Positions 1-7,506 of a DNA stretch of 64,000 nt are shown one piece after another; position 1 is the stretch's first letter; each line of letters opens with the position of its first letter. The stretch lies in contig NZ_MEHJ01000001.1 of the NCBI RefSeq assembly GCF_001746415.1, positions 992,001 through 1,056,000 of the forward strand. Reading direction: 5' to 3'. Position numbers and translations under genes: made by a program. Under the pieces are notes generated by a model. It saw nothing but the letters and a program-made list of their open reading frames with translations, was not told the DNA's origin and did not search any database. The DNA comes from Streptomyces agglomeratus. GTDB lineage: Bacteria; Actinomycetota; Actinomycetes; Streptomycetales; Streptomycetaceae.

Positions 1-2
1 AG

Positions 3-758
3 CTGCTCATGCTGTCGGGCATCGGGCCGGCCGGGCATCTGCGCGAGTGCGGTGTGGAGGTGCGGGTCGACTCCCCCGGCGTCGGTTCCAACCTCCAGGA
101 CCACCCGGAGGGCGTGATCATGTGGGAGGCGAAGCAGCCCATGGTCACGTCGTCCACCCAGTGGTGGGAGATCGGAATCTTCGCGGACACCGAACCGGGG
201 CTCGACCGGCCTGACCTGATGTTCCATTACGGCTCGGTGCCGTTCGACCTGAACACGTACCGGCGCGGCTATCCGACGACGGACAACGCCTTCTGTCTCA
301 CGCCGAACGTCACACGGGCGCGTTCCACGGGAACGGTCCGGCTGCGTACCCGGGACTACCGGGACAAGCCGAAGGTCGATCCGCGCTACTTCACGCACGA
401 GCACGACATCCGCGTGATGACGCACGGTCTGCGGCTCGCGCGCGAGATCGCCGCCCAGGCCCCGATGGCCGGCTGGACGGGGGCCGAACTCGCACCCGGC
501 CCGGAGGCCACGACCGACGACGAGCTGTTCGCGTACATCCGCCAGACCCACAACACCGTCTACCACCCGGCGGGCACCGTGCGGATGGGCGCGGTCGACG
601 ACGCCGGCTCGCCGCTCGATCCGCAGCTGCGGGTCAAGGGGGTCACGGGACTGCGGGTGGCCGACGCGTCCGTGATGCCGTTCCTGCCGGCGGTCAACCC
701 GTGCATCACGACGATGATGATCGGCGAGAAGTGCGCCGACCTGCTGAGAGCGACCTGA
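3..758 (+). CDS. GMC-family FAD oxidoreductase (choline dehydrogenase-like), C-terminal part
   Basis: The gene enters from the left edge; reading phase begins at base 3 and 251 residues are visible. The fragment opens with the LLMLSGIGP signature (GMC motif 2), followed by the NLQDHP segment. Near its end it has HPAGTVRMG and the conserved ADASVMP...NPCIT stretch, whose His and Asn are the catalytic pair of glucose-methanol-choline oxidoreductases. The missing N-terminus would carry the FAD-binding GxGxxG fold. The family oxidises alcohols such as choline; the substrate cannot be told from this half. It has no visible functional link to the sugar genes downstream. Confidence 0.9.
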   Translation: MLMLSGIGPAGHLRECGVEVRVDSPGVGSNLQDHPEGVIMWEAKQPMVTSSTQWWEIGIFADTEPGLDRPDLMFHYGSVPFDLNTYRRGYPTTDNAFCLTPNVTRARSTGTVRLRTRDYRDKPKVDPRYFTHEHDIRVMTHGLRLAREIAAQAPMAGWTGAELAPGPEATTDDELFAYIRQTHNTVYHPAGTVRMGAVDDAGSPLDPQLRVKGVTGLRVADASVMPFLPAVNPCITTMMIGEKCADLLRAT

Positions 759-784
759 CGGGCTGGGGGCGGTGGGCCCGGCCC

Positions 785-855
785 GCATTTCCCGCCTGGC
801 TGGCGCTTCCCGCCCAACCCGCACTTCCCGCCGGCCCACGCTTCCCGCCCAGCCC
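785..855. repeat. Short imperfect tandem repeat, four TTCCCGCC units
   Basis: TTCCCGCC occurs at 789, 807, 825 and 842, a period of 17-18 bases, in the gap between the GMC gene and the convergent DUF4190 gene. No gene is credible here. It may be simple-sequence drift or part of the convergent terminator zone. Confidence 0.5.
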
Positions 856-944
856 GACACGGCGACAGCGCGCTCCCATTCCGGGGCGCGAAGCCGCCGT
901 ATCGTCTCCCGCGGACGCGGTGCGGTCCTGTGGACGCCGACCGC

Positions 945-1358
945 TCAGTTGTCGACTTCCTGGTTGAAGTCGTTCTCGCACGCCTCACGTTCGCTCTGCG
1001 TCTCGGCCTGCTTGACGCAGTCGTCGAAGTTCTTGAACTCCTCGGAGTTGAGGATCGACGCGCCGATCGCGATGATCACGACGGACGCGATCAGTCCCAG
1101 TGCGCCGAGCACCGCACCGATGATCGACATCATGCCGTGGGGTGCCCGGCCCCCACGTGCCTTGCGTGCGCCGATGATCCCGAAAATCACTGCCAGCAGG
1201 CCCAGCACGATCCCGCCGAAGACGGTCCAGAAGAGGAGGATCGCAGCGACGCCGAGCACCAGCGCGGCGACCGCCAGGCCGTTGCTCCGCTTCACGGCCG
1301 GGTCCGGGGAAGTCTGCCCGTAGTCGTTCGGCGTCTGGGGGTGGTTGGAGAAGGACAC
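945..1358 (-). CDS. DUF4190-type small membrane protein
   Basis: 137 residues from a GTG start. The N-terminus is polar and Pro/Asn-rich (about 1-25). Two hydrophobic helices follow, at about 28-62 (AALVLGVAAILLFWTVFGG and the next stretch) and 75-102, separated by a basic GARKARGGRAPHG loop. The C-terminal tail is acidic with two Cys residues. This matches DUF4190 proteins, common actinobacterial membrane proteins of unknown role. The ribosome binding site is weak. It stands alone between convergent and divergent neighbours. Confidence 0.8.
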   Translation of the reverse strand: MSFSNHPQTPNDYGQTSPDPAVKRSNGLAVAALVLGVAAILLFWTVFGGIVLGLLAVIFGIIGARKARGGRAPHGMMSIIGAVLGALGLIASVVIIAIGASILNSEEFKNFDDCVKQAETQSEREACENDFNQEVDN

Positions 1359-1864
1359 GCCATCACACTCATCTCTGCTTCCATGCCTACGAGTTGCCGT
1401 ACGTGCCCCTAGTGCCCCGGCGCCGACAACGAATGCGCCCCCTGGATACCGCCTCGGTCGTCGTACGGCACGAGACCACCGGGCAGCCGGGCAAGCCGGG
1501 CAGGCGGGCAGGCGGGCAGGCGAGCCGGTCCCCGTACCGGGGCCTCACCCGGTGATCATCGGGGCGGTGGAGTCCGGTGGTCCGGGCGTCCGGCCGCCAG
1601 GTGGACTCCGGCGGCCAGGTGGACTCCGGCCGCCCGGTCGCCTCCGCCGACCCGGTCGCCCCCGGCCTCCGCGCAGTGCCGAAGAGCGGTCCCGGACCGG
1701 CAGGGCGAGGATGGGTATGTGGAGTGCCTCGCGCCGGGCCGGCGCCGGGGCAGTCCGCCGCCGGTGCCCCGGGGGCGTGGGCGCGCCGCCCGGTGCGGTA
1801 GGCCTGAGCCCGGGTCCGGGCCGAAACGCGTACTCCCGGCCGTTCGAGAGGGGGCGGGTCGCGG
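1359..1864. other. Intergenic region, no convincing gene, short repeats
   Basis: About 500 bases separate the divergent DUF4190 and phosphatase genes. It holds three GGGCAGGC units at 1498-1523 and a tandem 18-base duplication (GCCAGGTGGACTCCGGC, at 1596-1612 and 1614-1630). Reading frames that cross it are Pro/Arg/Gly-rich compositional artefacts. Promoters for both flanking genes must lie here, but no clear -35/-10 pair was found. Confidence 0.6.
1596..1630. repeat. Tandem direct repeat of about 18 bp, two copies
   Basis: GCCAGGTGGACTCCGGC is present twice head-to-tail with one base between copies, and GC-rich near-copies follow. It lies in non-coding DNA upstream of the phosphatase gene. 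No function is apparent. Confidence 0.7.
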
Positions 1865-3964
1865 ATGGATGAGCAGACGCCGATCGGGGAGCTGATCAGC
1901 GGGGCGGCCCAGGACGCCGGAGGGTGGCTGGGTGCCCTGGAGGTCGCACAGGTGGCCACCAGCCCCGATGGGACGATCGTGCGGTGGAACCACGTCGCGC
2001 AGCAACTCCTCGGTTACACCCCGCCCGAGGTCATGGGACGGCACATCGCCGACCTTCTGCACCCCGGGGCCGACCGCAGCCTCGGCCGGTCGCTGTGGGA
2101 GACGGCCGCCACCGGCCGGGGCGTGATGGGCACGGTGACCGCCTGGCACCGCGAGGGGCACCCGCTGGAGCTGGAGATCTGGGCCTGCCCGGTGCACAGT
2201 GGGCGGCTCGGGGCCTCGTCGGTGCTGGTCTTCGCCGCCGATGCCCATGCGGCGCGCCGTATCCGAGGGTCGTCGGCGGTGTGGGACGGGCTGTTCTCCC
2301 GCTCACCGGTCGGTATCGCCGTACTCGACACGCATCTGCGGTTCTTGCAGGTCAACCCCGCTCTGGAAGCCATGAACGGGCTCCCCGAGTCGGCGCACGT
2401 GGGCCGTCGCCTCGCCGAGCTGCTGCCCGAGGTGAACGCGGGTGAGATGGAGGAGGCGATGCGGCAGGTGCTGAGCACCGGGGAGCCGGTCCTCGACCGC
2501 CGCCGCGTCGGGCGAACGCCCGCCGATCCGGAGCACGACCGGGTGTGGTCGTGCTCGTACGTACGGGTGGAGGACCCCGGCGGCCGGCCCATCGGTGTGA
2601 TCGCCTCACTGCTCGACATCACCGAGCAGCAGCGGGCCCACACCGAGGCCGAGGCGGGCCGGCGCAGGCTCGCGCTGCTGAGTGAGGCCAGCGTCCGCAT
2701 GGGGGCCAGCCTGGAGCTGGAGCGCACCGCCCAGGAGCTGGCCGACCTCGCCGCCCCGGACCTCGCCGACGCCGTCACCGTCGACATCCTGGACACCCTC
2801 GCCCGGGGCGACGAGCCGGGCATGGGCCTGGGCGGCGGCGTCGCGCTGCGGCGCCTGGGCAAGGCTCCGCTGACCGGCTCGGACATCACCGACATCCTCG
2901 CCCCGCTCGGCAGGACCCTCGCCTTCCCGGCGGCGGCCCCGTACACCCAGGCGCTCGCCGCCCGCCAGCCGTTCCTGATCGCCCGCCTCGACGAGCGGGC
3001 CATCGCCCCCGCGGCCCGCCACTCCACCGCACCGGCCCAACTGCTCAGGGCGGGCGTGCACTCGTTCATGATGGTTCCACTGGTGGCCCGCGACCTGGTG
3101 CTCGGCGTCGCCACCTTCTACCGCACCGGGTCCGCCGGCCCCTTCGGGTCCGACGACGTCACCCTCGCCGGGGAGCTCGCCGCCCGGGCCGCCGTCAGCA
3201 TCGACAACGCGCGTCTCTACCACCGTGAACACGAGACCGCGGTCGTCCTCCAGCGCAGCATGCTGCCGCAGCACATCACCCCGCCGCCCGGCGTCGAAGT
3301 GGCCCACCGCTACCTGCCCGCCAGCGACGTGAACGAGGTGGGCGGCGACTGGTACGACGTGCTGCACCTCCCCGACGGCAAGGCGGCCCTCCTCATCGGC
3401 GACGTCATGGGGCACGGCATCGCGGCGGCCGCCGTCATGGGCCGGCTCTCCGCCACCGTCCGGGCCCTCGCCCGGCTCGACATGCCTCCGACAGACCTGC
3501 TGCACCACCTGGAGGCCACGCTCGCCGACCTCGCAGAGCCGATGCTCGCCACCTTCCTGTACGCGGTCTGCGACCCCGCCACGGGGCGTTGCACCATCAC
3601 CCGCGCCGGACACCCGCCGCCCGCCGCGGCGGCGCCCGACGGCACCGTCCGCCTGCTCAAGACCCCGCCCGGCGCCCCGCTGGGGGTCGGCGGCATCGAC
3701 TTCACCACGACCGACGTCGTCCTGCCCCGGGGCAGCGTCCTCGTGCTCTACACCGACGGCCTGATCGAGGCCCGCGGCAGCGACATAGACCAACGCCTCA
3801 CCGACCTCACCCGGCTGCTCACCGAACCGCAGCGACCGCTCGACCACCTGTGCGACTCGCTGATCACCCGCCTAGTCCCGGCGTCCGCCGACGACGACAT
3901 CGCCCTGCTGACCGCCCGCATCGGCACGACTCTCCGGCCGTATCCGGCCGACGGCCACAGCTGA
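1865..3964 (+). CDS. PAS-PAS-GAF-PP2C (SpoIIE-type) protein phosphatase
   Basis: 699 residues. Two PAS segments come first: about 25-140 (TIVRWNHVAQQLLGYTP) and about 145-265 (FLQVNPALEAMNG, ending LLDITEQQ). A GAF domain follows at about 270-450 (MMVPLVARDLVLGVATFYR). A PP2C/SpoIIE serine phosphatase domain occupies about 465-690, with the metal-binding motifs EVGGDWYD and IGDVMGHG, then PPGAPLGV and LYTDGLIEAR. Such proteins in streptomycetes are thought to dephosphorylate anti-anti-sigma factors in response to signals sensed by PAS/GAF. It lacks the HATPase kinase domain some paralogues carry. Start is the ATG at 1865; MDEQTPIGE gives a normal N-terminus. It looks monocistronic and ends at a hairpin. 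Confidence 0.93.
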   Translation: MDEQTPIGELISGAAQDAGGWLGALEVAQVATSPDGTIVRWNHVAQQLLGYTPPEVMGRHIADLLHPGADRSLGRSLWETAATGRGVMGTVTAWHREGHPLELEIWACPVHSGRLGASSVLVFAADAHAARRIRGSSAVWDGLFSRSPVGIAVLDTHLRFLQVNPALEAMNGLPESAHVGRRLAELLPEVNAGEMEEAMRQVLSTGEPVLDRRRVGRTPADPEHDRVWSCSYVRVEDPGGRPIGVIASLLDITEQQRAHTEAEAGRRRLALLSEASVRMGASLELERTAQELADLAAPDLADAVTVDILDTLARGDEPGMGLGGGVALRRLGKAPLTGSDITDILAPLGRTLAFPAAAPYTQALAARQPFLIARLDERAIAPAARHSTAPAQLLRAGVHSFMMVPLVARDLVLGVATFYRTGSAGPFGSDDVTLAGELAARAAVSIDNARLYHREHETAVVLQRSMLPQHITPPPGVEVAHRYLPASDVNEVGGDWYDVLHLPDGKAALLIGDVMGHGIAAAAVMGRLSATVRALARLDMPPTDLLHHLEATLADLAEPMLATFLYAVCDPATGRCTITRAGHPPPAAAAPDGTVRLLKTPPGAPLGVGGIDFTTTDVVLPRGSVLVLYTDGLIEARGSDIDQRLTDLTRLLTEPQRPLDHLCDSLITRLVPASADDDIALLTARIGTTLRPYPADGHS

Positions 3965-3965
3965 C

Positions 3966-4010
3966 GGGTCGGCGGGCCGGGCAGGCGTGCGCACAGCCCG
4001 GTGCCGACCC
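3966..4010 (+). terminator. Nested hairpin terminator after the phosphatase gene
   Basis: GGGTCGGC (3966-3973) pairs with GCCGACCC (4003-4010), and an inner CCGGGC pairs with GCCCGG. The structure starts two bases after the stop codon. There is no T-run, as is usual in high-GC actinobacteria. Confidence 0.65.
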
Positions 4011-4153
4011 GATGGGCGGGTCGGCGTGCGTGGCGGCTTCCTCATGGGCGACGGTGGGCACTTCCTGGTGTCCGCCGTCGCCCCGCTCGGTCGTCGGCTA
4101 CGCCGGGCGCGCTCCGTCCGGCAGCACCCACTGGCGTTTCTGAGGAGACTTCC

Positions 4154-4585
4154 ATGAACTGGACGCTCGAAGTGATCCCGGTCCCCGTCACCGACATGGA
4201 CCGGGCCAAGGAGTTCTACGCCGACAAGGTCGGCTTCAAGGTGGACCTCGACGACGAGGTCGCCCCCGGTATGCGCATCATCCAGCTGACACCGCCCGGC
4301 TCCCGGTGTTCGATCGCGATGCTCCACGGGATGCCCACGGCTCCCGGTATGAAGACGATGGAACCCGGGACGCTCCAGGGACTCCAGGTCTGTGTGACGG
4401 ACATCGAGGCGGCCCGTGAGGAGTTGCTCGGCCGGGGCGTGGACGTCTCCCCGGTCCGCCACGTCGGTGCGACGGGCTGGGAGGACGGCAAGGGCGACAC
4501 CTGGAACTCGTTCATGTCCTTCGAGGACCCGGACGGCAACGGCTGGGTGGTCCAGGAGGCACCGTCGGAGCTGTCGGCTCGCTGA
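4154..4585 (+). CDS. VOC (glyoxalase/bleomycin resistance) superfamily protein
   Basis: 143 residues, a single vicinal-oxygen-chelate unit built from two beta-alpha-beta-beta-beta halves: VIPVPVTDMDRAKEFYADKVGF at the start and LQGLQVCVTDIEAAREELL...FEDPDGNGWVVQE in the second half. The ATG at 4154 has GAGGAGA (4142-4148) at good spacing, whereas the longer upstream frame has none and reads as low-quality sequence. VOC proteins of this size are common in Streptomyces. Substrate unknown. Confidence 0.88.
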   Translation: MNWTLEVIPVPVTDMDRAKEFYADKVGFKVDLDDEVAPGMRIIQLTPPGSRCSIAMLHGMPTAPGMKTMEPGTLQGLQVCVTDIEAAREELLGRGVDVSPVRHVGATGWEDGKGDTWNSFMSFEDPDGNGWVVQEAPSELSAR

Positions 4586-4658
4586 GCGGCGGCAAGGGGC
4601 GCGACGGCCGTGCCGGGCCCCGGTCGGGCCCGGCCGGTCCCGGCCGGTCCCGGCCCGG

Positions 4659-5666
4659 TCAGAGGCTGGAGCGGCGTACCACCAGCTCGGGCTGGAGGAC
4701 CACGCGTTCGTGCGTGTGGCCGCCGGCGCCGGCCGCCGCGTCGACCTCGGTCAGCAGCAACTGTGCGGCGGTTTCGCCCATGCGGCGCGCGGGCTGCCGT
4801 ACGGAGGTGAGGGGGACGGCGGCGGCCGCGGCGAACTCGATGTCGTCGTACCCCACGAGCGCCATGTCGTCCGGCACCGAGACCCCGGCGGCGTACAGGG
4901 CCTGGAGGACTCCGAGGGCGAGGAGGTCGTTGGCGCAGAAGACGGCGGTGGGGCGCGGAGACATCCCCAGGAGCCTGGCGCCGGCGTCCCGTCCCGCCGC
5001 CACGTCGAGCAGTTCGCCCTCGATGTGGCGCAGCGCCCCGCTGTCGTGGCCGGCCGCGCGCAGCGCACCGAGCGCTCCAGTGTGCCGGTCGCGGCACTGG
5101 GTGAGGCGCATGGAACCGCTGACGTAGACCAGCGACGTGTGGCCGCGCTCCAGCAGGTGGCGGACGGCCAGCTCGCCGCCCACCACGTCGTCCACGCCGA
5201 CGGAACAGCCCTCCGTGCTCGGCACCACCCGGTCCACGGACACGAAGGGGATGCCGTGCCGGGCGAAGTCGGCGAGTGTGCCTCCCGTCTCGTCGGCGGG
5301 GGTGACGAGCACGCCGCGCACCTGCTGCTCGGCGAAGACGGAAAGGTAGCGGGCTTCCTTCGCGGGGCTCTGGGCGCTGTTGCACAGCATGACGCCGAGA
5401 CCGGCGGCCTCGGCGGCGGTCTCGGCGCCCGCCGCCATGTCGACGAAGAACGGGTTGGCCATGTCGAGGACCAGCAGCCCGAGGATCCTGCTGCTGCCCG
5501 ATCTCAGCTGACGGGCCGACTCGCTGCGTACGTAGCCCAGGTCCCTGATGACGGCGCGGACCCGCTCCAGCGTCTCCCGTTTGACGGTCCCCGGGTTGTT
5601 GAGGACGTTGGAGACCGTGCCGACGGAGACGCCGGCCTCGCGCGCCACGTCCTTGATACCGACCAT
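4659..5666 (-). CDS. LacI-family transcriptional regulator (galactan block)
   Basis: 335 residues. The N-terminal LacI helix-turn-helix (about 1-50) has IKDVAREAGVSVGTVSNVLN, with a hinge helix near SARQLRSGSS. A periplasmic-binding-protein-like effector domain follows (about 58-330), with LGLLVLDMANPFF and FCANDLLALGVLQAL. The ATG at 5666 is preferred over a GTG nine bases upstream because the GGGAG element is well spaced only for the ATG. It lies downstream of the GH42 and GH53 genes on the same strand but behind a strong hairpin, so it probably has its own promoter. A role in galactan gene control is inferred from position. Confidence 0.9.
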   Translation of the reverse strand: MVGIKDVAREAGVSVGTVSNVLNNPGTVKRETLERVRAVIRDLGYVRSESARQLRSGSSRILGLLVLDMANPFFVDMAAGAETAAEAAGLGVMLCNSAQSPAKEARYLSVFAEQQVRGVLVTPADETGGTLADFARHGIPFVSVDRVVPSTEGCSVGVDDVVGGELAVRHLLERGHTSLVYVSGSMRLTQCRDRHTGALGALRAAGHDSGALRHIEGELLDVAAGRDAGARLLGMSPRPTAVFCANDLLALGVLQALYAAGVSVPDDMALVGYDDIEFAAAAAVPLTSVRQPARRMGETAAQLLLTEVDAAAGAGGHTHERVVLQPELVVRRSSL

Positions 5667-5731
5667 GTTCCCCACTCTCCCGGCCTGCGGTGGAATCTTA
5701 CGCAGGCGGGCGAAGCCGCTTCCGGGGAACA

Positions 5732-5778
5732 GGTCCGCCGCACCGCCCGGAAGCCGCTTCCGGGCGGTGCGGCGGACC
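5732..5778 (-). terminator. Perfect 22-bp stem, 3-base loop hairpin after the GH53 gene
   Basis: Bases 5732-5753 and 5757-5778 are exact reverse complements around a CCG loop. The stem is in the 49-base stretch upstream of 5796, the 3' end of the galactanase gene, and ahead of the LacI start at 5666. It is well placed to end the GH53 transcript and insulate the regulator. Confidence 0.85.
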
Positions 5779-5795
5779 GTTCGGTCCGGCGGGGT

Positions 5796-7364
5796 TCAGC
5801 GGTGGCCGAACCAGTTCGCCGCGGGCAGCAGCCTGTCGTCGTAGCCGAACAGCGCCTGGTTCTCCCAGCCGTTGCCGGAGGACGGGTCGGCCGGGTCCCA
5901 GCCGTTGCCCGGGACGGCGGTCCAGGTGGGCTCCCAGTAGACGACGCCCAGGCCCCGGCCGTTCGGCACGGCCTCGACGACGTTCATGACGTCGCGCAGC
6001 CACGCCGCCTGCCCGGCCGGACTCGCCGGATAGCCGGAGATCAGCTCACCTGTGGTGTCGATGATGTTCTCGTGGCTGTCGTCGCTGTCCAGCCGGAAGG
6101 CGTACGCCGTCTCCGCGACCATGACGGGCTTGCCGTAGCGGGCGGAGATGTCGTCGAGGTTGGCCTGGAGGCCGGACAGCGGCCCGTGCCAGTACCCGTA
6201 GAAGGACAGGGCGATGACGTCGAAGTTCACGCCCTGCGCCGTGGCGTTGTCGAACCACCAGCGGTAGAGGCTGTTGTCACCGCCGTGGGCCAGGTGGAGG
6301 GCGGTCTGCGTCGAGGACGAGACCGCCTTCGCCGCTGAGATCCCCGACTTGAGAAGCCCCGCCGTCCGGCTCCAGTCGTCCGTCGAGCCCTCGGGCCAGA
6401 GAAGTCCGGTGTTGATCTCGTTGCCGATCTGCACCATGTCGGCGGTGGTGCCCTGGGCCTTCAGGGCGGACAGCACGTCGTACGTGTGGTCGTAGACGTC
6501 CGTGGTGAGCCGGCTGTACGAGTGCGAGGCCCAGGCCGCCGGCTTGGTCTGGGCGCCCGGGTCGGCCCAGGTGTCGGAGTAGTGGAAGTCGACCAGGAGC
6601 TTCATGCCCTGGCCCTTGATGCGCTTGGCCGCCTCCAGGACGCGGGCCTTGTTGTTGTAGCCGTCGGCGGGGTTCACCCAGACCTTGAGCCGTCCGTAGT
6701 TGGCGCCGGCGGACTTCAGGATCGCGAGCCCGTCGCCCGGGGTGCCGCCGCTGGTCCGGTAGACGCCGCCGAGGTCCTCGCTCTTCCTGAGCGTGGAGAC
6801 GTCGACGCCCTTGACGGGGAGCCCGGTCGTGCCGGGGGTGAAGGTGAGGTCGTCGACGTTGAGCCAGTTCCCGGCTTTGGCGTCGGAGTTGATGCTGACC
6901 GTGCACTGGCCGCCGGTCACCCTGACCGAGGTGACGAGGCGTATCCACTGGCCGTTGGGGGTGGGGGGCAGGTCGGTGCGCTGTTCCGGGCTGCCGCAGT
7001 TGCGCAGCGCGAGGTACGCGGAGTTCTGGCCGCCGCTCGACCGCACCCAGGCGCTCAGTCTGTAGTTGCCGTTGGTCAGGCCCGACAGGTACTGGTACGT
7101 CTCGGCCTTGTACGCGGTCGAGGACCAGTGGGCGAGGCGGCTGCTGCCGCCGTGTCCGCCGGCTTCGGCGTACGCGGCGGATTCCTGACCGGTGGCGGAG
7201 TAGGTGGACCAGCCCGAGGTGCCCGATTCGAAGCCGGGGTTGGTGAGCGTGGACGCGGCGTGTGCCTGCTGCCCGGGCAGCGCGGTGACCAGGAGGGCGC
7301 CGAGCACGGGCAGGGCGGCGGCTCTGAGCAGGGTGCGGAAGGTACCTCTCGGTGGTGCGTGCAT
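5796..7364 (-). CDS. Secreted arabinogalactan endo-beta-1,4-galactanase (GH53) with N-terminal carbohydrate-binding module
   Basis: 522 residues. The signal peptide is about 1-36 (GALLVTALPGQQAHA, cut before AST). A beta-sandwich carbohydrate-binding module lies at about 38-178 (LTNPGFESGTSGW ... NWLNVDDLTFTPG). A GH53 barrel fills about 184-520, opening with KGVDVSTLRKSEDLGG. Catalytic acid/base Glu316 lies in QIGNEINTG and nucleophile Glu418 in VMVAETAYAF. The enzyme cuts beta-1,4-galactan, the side chain of rhamnogalacturonan-I, outside the cell. The next gene upstream on this strand is a GH42 beta-galactosidase, and an ABC importer diverges from that, the classical galactan-utilisation arrangement. 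RBS GAAGGGA precedes the ATG. Confidence 0.95.
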   Translation of the reverse strand: MHAPPRGTFRTLLRAAALPVLGALLVTALPGQQAHAASTLTNPGFESGTSGWSTYSATGQESAAYAEAGGHGGSSRLAHWSSTAYKAETYQYLSGLTNGNYRLSAWVRSSGGQNSAYLALRNCGSPEQRTDLPPTPNGQWIRLVTSVRVTGGQCTVSINSDAKAGNWLNVDDLTFTPGTTGLPVKGVDVSTLRKSEDLGGVYRTSGGTPGDGLAILKSAGANYGRLKVWVNPADGYNNKARVLEAAKRIKGQGMKLLVDFHYSDTWADPGAQTKPAAWASHSYSRLTTDVYDHTYDVLSALKAQGTTADMVQIGNEINTGLLWPEGSTDDWSRTAGLLKSGISAAKAVSSSTQTALHLAHGGDNSLYRWWFDNATAQGVNFDVIALSFYGYWHGPLSGLQANLDDISARYGKPVMVAETAYAFRLDSDDSHENIIDTTGELISGYPASPAGQAAWLRDVMNVVEAVPNGRGLGVVYWEPTWTAVPGNGWDPADPSSGNGWENQALFGYDDRLLPAANWFGHR

Positions 7365-7456
7365 CGTCGCTGTCCCTTCGACGGTGGAGGGCGTGGGTGG
7401 TGCGGTGCGCTCGGGGCGCGGGATGAGGTGCGCGAGGGGCGCGGGGTTGCGGTGCG

Positions 7457-7493
7457 CCCGGGGGCGGCCGGCGGGTGGACGGCCGCTCCCGGG
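7457..7493 (-). terminator. Hairpin between the GH42 and GH53 genes
   Basis: A 13-base arm (7457-7469) pairs with 7481-7493 with one G-U type pair. It lies just past the GH42 stop codon in the direction of transcription and may reduce read-through into the galactanase gene. Confidence 0.5.
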
Positions 7494-7506
7494 GGTTCTG
7501 TGGGGC

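Noticed and set aside
1345..1959. Overlapping frames in the 1.36-1.86 kb gap on both strands
   Set aside because: Pro/Gly/Arg-rich, no RBS, built partly on tandem repeats.
4416..6338. Long plus-strand frame opposite the LacI and GH53 genes
   Set aside because: Val/Gly/Arg/Asp-rich, no domain, and complementary to two well-supported genes; a GC-skew shadow.
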